Source: Halichoerus grypus (lineage: Eukaryota > Chordata > Mammalia > Carnivora > Phocidae). From it: 64,000 nucleotides of DNA. The stretch lies in NCBI RefSeq assembly GCF_964656455.1, contig NC_135721.1, positions 51,529,530 to 51,593,529 on the forward strand, read 5' to 3'. The position numbers and the translations under genes were made by a program. The stretch's first letter is position 1. Every line of letters begins with the position of its first letter. The notes under the pieces were generated by a model. It was not told the DNA's origin. It ran no database searches and saw nothing but the letters and a program-made list of their open reading frames with translations. This document shows, piece by piece, positions 46,747 through 57,720 of this stretch.

Positions 46747-46752
46747 CTTACC
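46747..46752 (-). other. second candidate splice donor of ANXA4 exon 1
   Basis: On the minus strand the sequence reads GAGCG|GTAAGG, with the exon's last base at 46752. It lies 59 bases downstream of the other candidate and matches the donor consensus equally well. The two could be alternative donors of one exon. Confidence 0.35.
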
Positions 46753-46805
46753 GCTCGTGCCGAGACCGGGTTGAGCTCGTCCCCGGCGGCCGCGCAGATC
46801 ACACC

Positions 46806-46811
46806 CTTACC
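46806..46811 (-). other. candidate splice donor of ANXA4 exon 1
   Basis: On the minus strand the sequence reads CCCCG|GTAAGG, a near-perfect donor, with the exon's last base at 46811. It lies inside the CpG island, downstream (in minus-strand direction) of the GC boxes at 47.1 kb. It competes with the donor at 46747-46752. Without transcript data I cannot choose between them. Confidence 0.4.
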
Positions 46812-47819
46812 GGGGCCCGGCAGCGGGTCATATCCCGGGCGGACCCGCCCCACTTCGGGGTGGAGACTGAGTCCGAGTTCCTGGTTGTCCCTCTGCACAC
46901 GGGACCGGAAGATCCTGCGGGAGGGGGGGCGAAGCGCACCTGGGGCCCGGGGCCGGGACCCCCACGCCTGGCGGCCAGCGGGGGACCAGCCTCGCTCCCA
47001 GACCTGGGGCTGCACCCGGCACGTGCCCGCGCCCCTCCGGGGACCCGGCCCGCTGTGCAGGCTCCGCGGCCCCGTCGCCCGCCCGGCCCCGCCCGGCCCC
47101 GCGCCTGCCTCCGCAGACTCCGAGCACTTGGACTCTCCGGGTCAGAGGCGCCCGGGCGCCCCCACGCTCTCGGAGCTGCGAGCCTCTCCCGCACCCGCCC
47201 TGCGCCGGCGGAGGCCCGGAGGCCCGCAGCGAATCACCGCTCTCCCCCCAACCCCCCCGCCGGGAAACCGCACTTTTTCTCGCCCAGTCTGCGGCCCGAG
47301 CAGTGGGAAGTGAAATCACGCCGGTACATTGAAACAAATACCCCCGAAAAGTTCCCAGTAGTACCCCATCTCCCTTGCGGAAAACGGAGTTCCCTTTCCT
47401 TGGGGAGACCTTTGGGAATAGGAGTTCGGAGCCGCCGCAGATCGTTCTCTCCTCCCCAGGAAATTACCAGGGTTTGGTACTGGTCGGCAGCCCCTAGGGT
47501 CGGCCCGGGAGCCGCGCTCACGCCGGGTGAGACCGGTTTATGCGTTCGTTGCTGCCTCCCCGAGACTCTGGCCTCGGAGGCACCGAGTCTAGGTCGTCTT
47601 GGCACACGCGCCTAGTACCGGTTCCAGCGCATGGTAGGTGCTTGGTGCTTGCAGAATGAATCCTTTGAATCTACCGGCAAATTCGGATTTTATTTAACAG
47701 AGGGTAGGTAGCTTGGGGAAGTGTGTTTGCTATCCAATAGAACAAAATCCAAGTGGCTGTTACACCCTTAAAGCCGGAGAGGTGACATTAAATCATGTCA
47801 TTAAGATGTAGCAAAAGAA

Positions 47820-47960
47820 GGTGGTTTGACATGGTTAAGAACATGGGTTTTAGGATCGGACTGGTTTAGATTCTAGACCTCGTTCTGCCCCTTTTCTCTG
47901 CTTTGATAAATTAAAGTTTCTAAGCTTCACTTTATGAACTCACCTAGAGGAAACAAAATC
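47820..47960 (+). repeat. MIR
   Basis: AAGAACATGGGTTTTAGGAT, TAGATTCTAGACCTCGTTCT and TAAGCTTCACTTTATGAAC fit MIR. Confidence 0.6.
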
Positions 47961-48451
47961 AGGATGAAAAAGAATGAAATAGGAAAATTCATGTCTTCAG
48001 AGTGATTAGAGAGACTATCGCATTCCTTAAAAATTAACAATTAGGCTACTCTAACAATAAACAAATAAAAGGTTGGGAATGGAGCTGATGCACTCTGCCA
48101 AGATCACCTTTACCAGGCAGGTACACCTAGCTCACAACTGCCCCTTTGTCTAATAAATGCCCTCACAGCAGGTTGGGGAGCCACAGTCCAAAGCCAAGTT
48201 TCTGGGGTACAAAAGGCCAGGAATAAATTTGTGATACCCTTCCAATTCCAGAGCTCCTGTGGGCTTGGACTGGAGCTAAATTTCTGTAGAAACCACATCT
48301 GTGCTCTGCTTCTTCCTTTGCACTCTCCTGCTCTGTCTCAAGTACAAGTGTTTCCCAAGAATGAGCCCTTACTAAGTAAGGCACTTACACAAGAACCTCT
48401 GCTTCTAGGGAGCCTGATCTAAGACAGAGTATTAAAAAAAAAATCAATGCC

Positions 48452-48647
48452 GGGGCACCTGGGTGGCTCAGTCGTTAAGCGTCTGCCTTCGGCTCAGGTC
48501 ATGATCCCAGTGTCCTGGGATCGAGCCCCACATCAGGCTCCCTGCTAAGCGGGAAGCCTGCTTCTCCCTCTCCCACTCCCTCTGCTTGTGTTCCCTCTCT
48601 CGCTGTGTCTCTCTCTGTCAAATAAATAAATAAAATCTTTAAAAAAA
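48452..48647 (+). mobile_element. CAN-SINE, sense
   Basis: Starts GGGGCACCTGGGTGGCTCAG, flanked by ATCAATGCC and ATTAATGCC. Confidence 0.94.
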
Positions 48648-49109
48648 TATTAATGCCATTGTTGAAATTAAAGACTCAAAGGAGCCTTTAGATTAAAGAT
48701 AGCAGATTAAACATACGCCATTCGTGTCAGCTCTCTCTTGAAATTCAAGTAAAACAAAAGCAGATTAAACAAAAAATCTCACAAGAACAAGGTAACAAGA
48801 GAGGAAAAAGAAAGAAATTTTGGAAGCTAGAAAGCAGAGAGACAGGTGATCCTTGACTTAGCAGACCTGAGAAAAAGGGGGCTCCTGAGCCCAGAGTAGG
48901 TCAAGCCAGGAAGCAACATAGTATGGCAGAATTTCTCAGACTATGCAGGTCTTGCTACACCAGGTGCTTCTGAAAGTGGTTATGTATACTTAATAAAAAC
49001 ACCGGGTTTTTTCTGTGTGTAGAATCCCCAGTACTGCACTGCGGCCACCGCCCTCTCCCACTTCGGCAGACGATTGAAACCATATTCTCCGGAGGGCATA
49101 AAGCAGAGG

Positions 49110-49600
49110 ATCTCTTGAATGGGGGCATTCCGGGTGTAGTCACATTGTTCCGGTTATTTAAGTCTCTCTCGCAAAGTACCTCAAAACTTGGTGACTTAAA
49201 ACAACCATCATTTTATGGTATTTATGATTTTGTTGGTTGGGCAATCCTCTGTTCCACACCACATCAACAAAGGTCACTTAGTGGTATTCAGCTGACAGGC
49301 CAGTCTGGAGGATTCACTCACGTGTCTGGTATCATGGCAAGGTGAGCTGGGAGACTGGTCTCAGCGGGCACTGGCCAGCAGAGCATCTAAGTAAGCATGC
49401 TCTCTCCACATGGCAGTTTCAGGGTAGTCGTATTTCCTACCTGGAGGCTCAGGCTCCCAGATAGGATGCTCCAAGAGATCCAGGTAGATGTTACTCGGCT
49501 TCTTAATACCTAGGCTTAGAAGCCCCTGAATGTTATTTCCATTACATCCTACAGGTCGTGCAAGTCACTAAGGTGAGCCCAGGTTCAAGGGAAGGGGAAT
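49110..49600 (+). repeat. old interspersed repeat, family not assigned
   Basis: AAGTACCTCAAAACTTGGTG followed by ACTTAAAACAACCATCATTT is a phrase common to several old mammalian repeats. No boundaries seen. Confidence 0.5.
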
Positions 49601-49643
49601 TAGTCTCCATCCCTGAATGGGGGTACTAACAAAAAAGTGGCAA

Positions 49644-50135
49644 TGTTAAATAACAAAAATTCAGCCAAGTAAATTCTAAAGATCCCGTTGTCTTTATTAA
49701 TCGATTCATGAATCGGGCAGCATCCTGTCTCGCGAGTAGAGGGGAACTCCAAAGGGCTACAGAAAGGGAAAGGTTGTTAAAGGTAGGGAGAGAGTGGAAA
49801 AAAGGAAATTATTAGCAAAGAATCCATTGTTTTAGACAAGGTTGCCCTCCTAAGGGGAACAGAAGGGGTCTATCAGTAAATTTCCTAGTGCTGATCAGGG
49901 AATTCCATGGCTGGTTAAAGGTTACATTCCTGGAGGGGGCGGGCCGGCGTGGAACTGCAGTCAGGTTAGGTATTAAGTCTTGGTTTAATGACTTGGGGCC
50001 TCATCCTAAGTGATGCCATTTTGGGCCTGTGGTTTTCTGTTTAAACAGCAATTGTACTGAAATTGAATATCTACATGAAACTTAATGATGAATCTTGAGC
50101 TGGACAGTATTCTTCCTTATGTGGTTTCTCTAACA
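49644..50135 (-). mobile_element. probable solo LTR, antisense
   Basis: On the minus strand it would begin TGTTAGAGAAACCACATAAG and end TTATTTAACA, TG...CA ends about 490 bases apart. No clean target duplication is visible. The family is not recognised. Confidence 0.45.
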
Positions 50136-50299
50136 CGGCAGCCAGAACATGGAGTTTGGAATGTTCTTCTTTGGGGAGAGTAAAGACCTAAAGAGATCAT
50201 CAGGTACTCAATGAACTAGAGCGACCCTTTAGTGAACTTATCCTAGTGAAGTCCTACCCACCTGTACATAGCGTCCAGGCAGCATTTAAGATCTCACTT

Positions 50300-50705
50300 T
50301 TAGGGTTGCTAGATAAAATAGAGGACACCTAGTTAAATGGAATTCCAGATAAACAATAAATAATTCTTTTTTAAAAAATATTTTTATTTATTTATTTGAC
50401 AGAGAGAGAGACCGCAGGAGAGGGAACACAAGCAGGGGGAGTGGGAGAGGGAGAAGCAGGCTTCCCGTGGAGCAGGGAGCCCGATGCGGGGCTCAATCCC
50501 AGGACCCTGGGATCACGACCTAAGCCGAAGGCAGACGCTTAACGACTGAGCCACCCAGGCACCCCTAGAATACTTCTATGCCATAAGCATGTCCTAAATA
50601 TTGCACAGGATGCACTTATACTAAACATTGTTTATCTAAAATTCAGATTTAACTACATGTCCTGTTTTGTTTTGTTTTGTTTTGCTAAATCTGGCACTCT
50701 TCAAT
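50300..50705. repeat. foldback DNA transposon with a SINE near the apex
   Basis: Left arm at 50302-50366 (AGGGTTGCTAGATAAA, AGTTAAATGGAATTCCAGAT) is the inverted complement of the right arm at about 50625-50703 (GTTTATCTAAAATTCAGATT, TTTGCTAAATCTGGCACTCT). Terminal and internal parts both pair, so nearly the whole element is palindromic. Confidence 0.75.
50367..50566 (-). mobile_element. CAN-SINE, antisense, in the foldback element
   Basis: Ends GCCACCCAGGCACCCC at 50566; lies between the two arms. Confidence 0.95.
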
Positions 50706-51115
50706 AAGAACAGACAGCTGAACATCATCAGAATTTAAGAGAAGAATCTGACATAAATCAGAACAGGAAAAAAGAAACTTCAAAGAAACAGAGTATGTGG
50801 AGAGAGGAAAACTTAAAAATCCATTATCAATTTCCTTTGAGAAATAAAAAGAATTAGAATAAAAACCAGAACAGAGTCTCTAAAAAATGAACACCCAGAG
50901 AACCAGAGCTCTTGTAAATTAAAGATACGATAACAAAATGAAAAACTCAGTACAGTGGTAGGAAGACAAAGTTAAGGAAATATCCTAGGATGTGTAGACA
51001 AAAGGCAAAAAGGAGAGAAAGAGATAAGAATATTTGAAAGCCAGCCCAAGACACCTGGGAAACAGAAAAGAAATCAATTAAATAACCCAATTATACATTT
51101 TTAGAACTACAGGAT

Positions 51116-51776
51116 ATTGCTACCCGAAACCGGCTTTGCCTCTTGGTGATTGTCGAGCCAAAAGACACAACCAAGCCCGAAGACTAGGAAAAGGAAGTGT
51201 TTTACTTGCAACATGTAAAGGAGAACACCGGGTGGATATTTCCCAAAGTAGTGTCTCCCAGAACAATGGGGGGGAAGTTTTAAGTTACAGGCTCATACAT
51301 ATTCATGAAAGGGCTTATGCAATGAGGAATTAGGCAGGGATTTGGGGTAAAAGTCATCTTAAGGGAATGGAGTCCAACATCTGAAACTAAAAATGTACTA
51401 TAAGTTGGCTACTTGAATTTAAATTAAAAAAAAAAAAGGTAATAGATTCCAGGTCAAAGTCACAAGAGCTGGCAAGGGTCAGCGTCATTAATTCTCTGGC
51501 TCCAGTTGGTCTGCTATCTGAGCGCTCAAAGAAGTTTAAGATCCTGCAAAGATAATTTAAGAATTACAACAAGTCAATCTTCACTTTTGAATTAGCCCTG
51601 GGAGTTTTACCACTTATTTATTGTCCCTGATATGATTAGGTTTATCTCCTGGCCTAATAGTGGCTATTTGATCTTACGTTCTTTCACAAGGTGGTGGGGG
51701 GCCTAAAATGACTTTTCTTATGTCGAGAAATCTATGTCTGTCTTTTTCTGAAGACCCCTAATTCTTTCTGCTTACA
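51116..51776 (-). mobile_element. probable solo LTR, antisense
   Basis: On the minus strand it would start TGTAAGCAGAAAGAATTAGG at 51776. Phrases such as GCCCGAAGACTAGGAAAAGG at its left part and an AATAAATAAG at about 51620 support an LTR. Left boundary approximate; flanking duplication unclear. Confidence 0.45.
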
Positions 51777-51926
51777 GATTGAGTTTCCACATTGAAAGTG
51801 CTCATTGAGCCCAGCACAATGGACAAAAACAGAATCACATCAAGGTATATCATGATAACATTTCAGAAGACTGGGGAAATAGAGAAGATCTGACAAGCAC
51901 CCAGAGGGAAAAATGAGGTTGCATAC

Positions 51927-52391
51927 TGTCGGGGGAGAAGAATTTCCTCTGCCCTTCAAGGTCTTTCTAGTTGGACTAAGATTCAAATCGACATGAGACA
52001 GATTAACAACAGAAAGTCAAATTTAATAGCATTCATACAGGAAATCCACACAGACATGTCCACACAGACATGGAAATTCCAAAGACAGTGAGGCTACATG
52101 ACACTTATATGAGCTAAGAAGAGGGGTAGGGGTCTGAGGATACAAAGGGGAGAAAGACCATTAGCAGGAAGGTGAGAGGAGATGTTTGGAAAACAAAAGT
52201 TGCCCTATTATGTAGGTAAGTTTCTTAGGTAAAGAGGAATCTGTTAATAGCTCTCTTCCTGGTACAGGCAGGCAGCTGAGGGGGAGGTAAATAGCTTTTC
52301 TTAAATCAGCTGGGTTTTGATTGCTTTGAACTCAAAATAATGTTCCTGCCAAAGCAGCCCATCTTGGAGCAACCTGCCATTGGCCCCTACA
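51927..52391 (-). mobile_element. solo LTR, antisense, with 4-base duplication
   Basis: A 465-base block begins TGTCGGGGGAG and ends GGCCCCTACA on the plus strand, so the minus strand reads TGTAGGGGCC to CCCCCGACA. ATAC at 51923-51926 repeats at 52392-52395. A four-base duplication fits a gammaretrovirus-like (ERV1) LTR. ATTAAA on the minus strand near 52021 may be its polyadenylation signal. No internal viral genes remain. Confidence 0.75.
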
Positions 52392-52399
52392 ATACAAAG

Positions 52400-54060
52400 G
52401 ATCAAGAACCAGAATGGCATCAGATTTCTCCATAACAACACATCAAACTGAAAGACTATGGAATAATGCCTTTACAATTCTGAGAGACAATTATTTCCAG
52501 CGTAGATTCTCATAGCCACTCAAGCTATTGGTCAAGTATAGGGGTAAATAAAGATATTTTCAGACACGCAAGATTTCAAAAAGTTGATCTTCTGTGTGCC
52601 TTTTCTTAGGAAGCTTTCAGATGGTATGTTCCATCGAAGCAAGTAGGTAAACCAAGAAGATTTTTTTTAAAGTTATTGAATAGTAGAATGGACAACTGAA
52701 ACTGAATGGCAGGGAAGAGTGGTCAGTGGACACTATCTTTATTGATCCCTAATTCTCTGTAACTGTAGAGTGTCGCTAACATCTATATAAGCACTTACTA
52801 TGAGCCAGTCACTATTTCAAGTACTTTAGATATACAGTTTTAACCAATAAATCCTCACAACAGCTCCATCAGTTAGATATTCACATAAAGTAGGTGTCAA
52901 TAAGTATTACTATTGATGGTATACGGTCATTTATTAATTCAACAAAATTGTGTCAAACTTCCTGTGACAGAGTGTATTTTTCAAAATTGGTCACAACGAT
53001 GTATTCAGTCTCATGTGCTTCCAAAATCCAGCCCCCTACCCCCACCCCTAGTCAAGAGATGGCCTCTTTGAAATTGAATGGGCTCCTTGGGTGAGCTTCT
53101 GGGACTGCACAACGAAAGTAACACGCTATGTGCCTTTTGAGGCTGGGTCTTAAAAGATGACACAGCTTCCGTCTAGTTCTCTTGCTCAGAACGGATGCCT
53201 GTGGAGCCTTGAGTGGCAAGTAGATCTGCCCTGAAGCCACCATGTTGCAGAGAGCACATGGACAGCACACATGAAGGTAAAGAGCGAGGCAGAGAAGCCC
53301 CAGCTGTTCCAGCCCTGGCAGTTTGAACTTCCCCAGTCCCAGTGCCAGACACGTGGATGGAAAAGCCTTTGAGATGACTCTTTCATCTTCTCTGTCTCAC
53401 GGAAGCCAAATGAGAGACCTTGCATGAGAACCACCTGGCTGAGCCCAGTCACTCACCAGAATCAGGAGAGGTAACAATAGTGAGTGATTGCTGGGATTAC
53501 TTTATAGAGCAATAGATAACCAGAACACTTCCAGAGAAGAGTGGGGGTTTAGCCCAATCTTCTGACTCTCCCGTCCCAATGCTTATTGAAGCGGCCTAAG
53601 GCAAAAAGGGAGAATTTTTACTCTGAATGGCAAGCTCCTCTCTGATATCTAGTCTGGCTGTTTGCCAGGAAGGAGGCAAGGACAAAGGCCAAATAACTTT
53701 TGGCCCCTTGGGACAGTGGCTTTGTAAAACATTGGGGAGAAATCTTGCAGAGGTGACATTCCTTGCCAGCTGGCTCCCTCCACAATCTTCTCAGGCTGCC
53801 GAAAGGTAACCAATCCTTCAGCTTAAGATATGAGAAGAAGGTTCTAACAGCATCCAAATAGACAGGCAGGGAGCCAAGAAGAATTAGCTCATCCTGTTTG
53901 GGAACAAATGCAAAGCATACATAAAACTTTTAACATTCAAGGATGAGTAAGCATAAAAAAGTATATAGAACTATGAAAAAAGTCTGGAACATAGAAACAA
54001 AAACATAGCCTCTAAGAGGCAGAAGAAACTTAAAAAATTTTTTACAATATGAAGCAGAAA
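52400..54060. other. upstream intergenic DNA, no gene seen
   Basis: A reversed MIR-like piece lies at 52780-52870 (AAGCACTTACTATGAGCCAG). Nothing else recognised. Confidence 0.4.
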
Positions 54061-54067
54061 TAATTTT

Positions 54068-54271
54068 TTAAGGATTTTATGTATTTATTTGAGAGAGAGA
54101 GAGAGCACATGAGCAGGGGGAGGGGCAGAGGGAGAGGTAGAGAATCCCAGGCAGACTTCCTGCTGAGCGTGGAGCCCGACTAGGGGCTCGACTATCACAT
54201 GACCCTGAGATCATTACCTGAGCTGAAATCAAGAGTTGGACGCTCAACCAACTGAGCCATCCAGGCGCCCG
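54068..54271 (-). mobile_element. CAN-SINE, antisense
   Basis: Flanked by GCAGAAATAATTTT and GCAGAAATAAATTTT. Confidence 0.94.
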
Positions 54272-54509
54272 GCAGAAATAAATTTTCAATGGTCTCTGCT
54301 ATGACTTTGACAGATAAACCGAAAAACATAGCAGTAATCTGAACAATATTTTAATGACATAGAATTAATAGTTATGAAGAAAACTGGACTCCATATTCTA
54401 CAGAGAAAGCACCTTCTTTTCAATCATCTACTGAATATTTACAAAAACTGACAGAATATTTATTTGCAAGGAAATCTTCATTAAATTCCAAAATAAAAAT
54501 AGGGTTTGA

Positions 54510-54670
54510 ATCTCAGCTCTACCATTTATTAGCTGGAGACAGAAAGAAAGTCACTGATCTTTTCTATGTCTCAGTTTTCTCATCTGTAGAATGGGAATAA
54601 TGATAGTACTTACCTCTTATGTGTAATAAGGATTAAATGACTTAATATATGTAAATTTTTAAGAGTTATT
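54510..54670 (+). repeat. MIR
   Basis: GAATCTCAGCTCTACCATTT, GTCTCAGTTTTCTCATCTGT and AGAATGGGAATAATGATAGT form a clear MIR. Confidence 0.85.
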
Positions 54671-54753
54671 GGCCCATTGTGAGCTCTATATTAGTGTTGG
54701 CTATTTTTCTGATCACAGCTAAATAAAGATAAAATTCAATAATAAAACTTTTA

Positions 54754-54941
54754 AAAAATTTTTTATTTATTTGAGAAAGAGAAAGTGAGAGAGCATGAGT
54801 GAAGGGGGAGAGGCATAGGGGGAGGGAGAAGCAGAGTCCCTGCTGAGCAGAGAGCCTGATGTGGGGCTCAACCCAGGACCCTGGTGTTGTGACCTGAGGT
54901 GAAGGCAGGTGCTTAACCGACTGAGCCACCCAGGCGACTCT
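54754..54941 (-). mobile_element. CAN-SINE, antisense
   Basis: Flanked by a perfect 17-base duplication CAATAATAAAACTTTTA. Confidence 0.95.
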
Positions 54942-54997
54942 CAATAATAAAACTTTTAACCAATCACTCCCTTCCTCAATCAATAGTATTTGCTATC

Positions 54998-55198
54998 GGG
55001 CGCCTGGCTGGCTCAGTCGTTAAGCGTCTGCCTTCGGCTCAGGTCATGATCCCAGGGTCCTGGGATCGAGTCCCACATCGGGCTCCCTGCTCGGCAGGAA
55101 GCCTGCTTCTCCCTCTCCCACGCCCCCTGCTTGTGTTCCTGCTCTCGCTATTCTCTCTCTCTGTCAAATAAATAAATAAAATCTTTAAAAAAAAAAAA
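54998..55198 (+). mobile_element. CAN-SINE, sense
   Basis: Flanked by a perfect 16-base duplication AATAGTATTTGCTATC. It lies tail-to-head opposite the copy 57 bases to its left, forming an inverted SINE pair. Confidence 0.96.
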
Positions 55199-55777
55199 AT
55201 AGTATTTGCTATCACCTAATATATATGTAAATGCCATGTTTGGGGGCTCTAAAGGAAACTAACTTTGACACCATCCTTCAAAATATTTCTCCATTGTCTG
55301 CTAGAATCCACTGGTATCAAAGAAAAATCTGATGTTAAACTGATTCTTGTTCCTTTGTAGGAACAATCTAGTTTTTCTCACTAGAAAAATTTAAGATTTT
55401 TTCCCCTTTCCCTATGCATTTAGGAGTGGGACCTGTTTCTCTAAACCTGGTTGGCATTCTTAGGTCTGTTCACTCCAAAAACTTGACTCTTTTCTGAATT
55501 CAGAAGTGCTCTTCTTTTATATTATCTCTCTTCTGTTATCTCCATTCTTTTGGTCTGGAATTTCTGTTTGATGCTGCAGGAACTTTTGACCTTATCCTCC
55601 ATGTCACTTAACTTTTCTTTCATTGGTTGTTTTTGTTTCTTTTTGTTTTTGTTTTTGCTTTAGCCCTTTACCTCTGAGTTTGAGAGACTCTTTAGGATTC
55701 ATCTTACACATTCATTCGTTCCATTTTTACTTGTGTCCATTTTATTCATCCCATCTACCACATTTTTTAAAAAGATA

Positions 55778-55850
55778 GCTTTTATTTTAATCACAGTTGC
55801 AAATGCACAGAATTATGTTTATTTTAATCGAAGTTGCAAATGCACAGAAT
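55778..55850 (+). repeat. short tandem duplication
   Basis: TTATTTTAATC, then AGTTGCAAATGCACAGAATT, occurs twice, about 37 bases apart, with two differences. Confidence 0.8.
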
Positions 55851-56104
55851 TTTAAGAGGCAAATAGTTCTACAAGGCTCGTTGCAACAAGAATGGCAGTG
55901 CCCCATCTCCTCTCCTCCATCTTTCTGCCAGGCAACTAGTGCTGCTTTAGGCACAAACCCATTGGGGCACCATAGAATCCAGTGATTCCTGAGGTTTTGT
56001 AATAGGACATCCCAATCACAAGTCACAGCAGTGTATTAGGCTTGCATAAAAAAAAATCTATGAAAGGTTTATAAGAGGGATTCTCACGTAGAAAACCTGT
56101 GTGT

Positions 56105-56185
56105 TCTAATTTGAAAAGATATATGCACCCCATGTGCATTGCAGCGTTATTTACAATAGCCAAGATATGGAATCTATAGATTCAG
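56105..56185 (+). mobile_element. L1 fragment
   Basis: GCAGCGTTATTTACAATAGC followed by CAAGATATGGAA is a universal L1 ORF2 3' phrase; it breaks off at the LTR-like block. Confidence 0.65.
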
Positions 56186-56648
56186 CCAGTAAAGAGACAA
56201 CAAGCCCAAATGGATTTAGACAGTTTTATTACTCACAGCACAGCAGGCAGCATGGCCTCCATCTTGCCTCCAAGTCCCAGGGCCACACAGGGGTACGCTG
56301 AGGTGGATACCGGGCATACTGTGGATCTGTGTCACAGCTGAGGAACAGTGAGCATTAGGAAACCCCTAATCTTATGAGGGAACTGCTAACAAACATGCCT
56401 ATCCCCCCAGAGAGAGGTATTATCTTTTATTACACTAAAATGTTAGCAAATAATCTCCAGGGAAGGAAGGGCAAGGTCTCTAGCTTTATTACCCTGGAAT
56501 ATCTCCAGGGAGAGCTATCTCCAACTCTCTGCAGGAAGCCTCTGTCTTTATGTTTCCAAGGCTGTCTGTTATGCAAACATCCTTGAACAAAATGGTCTAT
56601 GTCTTTTGCTCAGAAAACCCAAAACCCATGGAGAATTATCTCCCAACA
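56186..56648 (-). mobile_element. probable solo LTR, antisense
   Basis: On the minus strand it would begin TGTTGGGAGATAATTCTCC at 56648. It interrupts an L1 phrase on the left. TTTTATTACTCACAGCACAG near 56224 gives an AATAAAA on the minus strand. Boundaries and duplication are not certain. Confidence 0.5.
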
Positions 56649-56844
56649 ATTATAACACCCTTTTTATAAAATCCTGAAAATTCCAAGATCTATTCACACC
56701 CCAGTAGGAAAGTATAACTTTAATATGATGAAAATGTCACTGTACGTAACTACATACATGACATACAAAAATTCCTAAACAATGTACAAAAAAAATCATG
56801 ACTATATTAAGTGACTTTTGCTTTTGAAATTCTTAACTCTATAC

Positions 56845-57060
56845 TGAAGTTTCTTGAGAGTGGCATTACTGACATTTCAGCTGTATAATTTTTCATTGTG
56901 GGAGACTGACCTGGGCATTGTAGGATGTTTGACATCATCCCTGGCTTTCACCCAAGAGATGTCACCAGCACTACCCCCAGTGTGACAAACAAAAATGTCT
57001 CCAGACACTGCCAAAGTTGTCCTGGGAGCAAAGTCACCTCCCACTGAGAACCACTGCTCT
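56845..57060 (+). repeat. MER20 DNA transposon
   Basis: GGGCATTGTAGGATGTTTGA, CATCATCCCTGGC, AATGTCTCCAGACACTGCC and ACTGAGAACCACTG follow the MER20 order. Confidence 0.85.
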
Positions 57061-57089
57061 ATGCTATTCTCTGCTCATGTAGTTCCATA

Positions 57090-57720
57090 GTTCAAAAATT
57101 GTTAAACATCAAATATCTAGGAATAAATCAGTGAAAGCTATGCAAAACCACTACACCGAAAACAGTAAAACATTATAAAGGGAAATAAAGATCTAATTAA
57201 ATGGAGGGAAGTACTGTGCTCATAATTTGAAGATTCAATATCGTAAATGCCTCCAAAACAATCTATATCTATAGATTCAAAACAATCCAAATCATCCTAT
57301 CAGAGGTTTATGGGGTATATGTGGAAATTGACAAATGGATTCTGAAATTTAAGCTGAAATGCAAAAGGCCAAAAATAGCCAAGTCTATCTTGAAAAAAGA
57401 TCAAAGCCAGAAATATAAAGATATCAAGAAGTGATAGTATAGTTCTTAAGTCAGTATGGTCACACAAAGATAGACAAATGAACCAACGTAACAAGAGAAG
57501 GCAGAAAGAGACCTTCACCCATATAGTCACCTGATTTATAACAAAAGATGGATTTTCCATAAATGGTGCTAGGTCAATTTGATATCATATGAGAAAATAA
57601 TAAATCTTGACATTTACTAAAAGAGAATCAGCTGTATATGCAAACATGAAAGGAAAAACAATAAAGCTTTTAGAAGAAGACCTAAGTGAATACTGTACAT
57701 TAAAAACATTGTAGAGAAAA
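57090..57720 (+). mobile_element. old L1 ORF2 remnant
   Basis: CAAATATCTAGGAATAAATC, AAGTCTATCTTGAAAAAAGA and GTGCTAGGTCAATTTGATAT are decayed L1 ORF2 C-terminal phrases. Confidence 0.75.

Larger units (their letters stand above)
46490..47620 (-). promoter_or_regulatory. ANXA4: CpG island, probable ANXA4 promoter and non-coding exon 1
   Basis: This is the only CpG-dense, GC-rich stretch of the window; flanking DNA is AT-rich and CpG-poor. It contains GC boxes at 46627-46634, 46845-46852 and a tandem set near 47085-47100, an ETS-like ACCGGAAG at 46904-46911 and an E-box CACGTG at 47020-47025. I see no TATA box. Its position about 30 kb upstream of the ANXA4 start-codon exon fits a long first intron after a non-coding first exon. 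Two minus-strand donor consensus sites lie inside it. Long ORFs on both strands here reflect low stop frequency in GC-rich DNA and I do not annotate them as genes. Assignment to ANXA4 is inference from gene order; a divergent transcript on the plus strand is possible. Confidence 0.75.

Noticed and set aside
46432..47615. ORFs of 293 and 251 codons on the plus strand and others on the minus strand in the CpG island.
   Set aside because: GC-rich, stop-poor DNA gives long open frames in several phases at once. The translations are proline, arginine and glycine rich and match no family I know.
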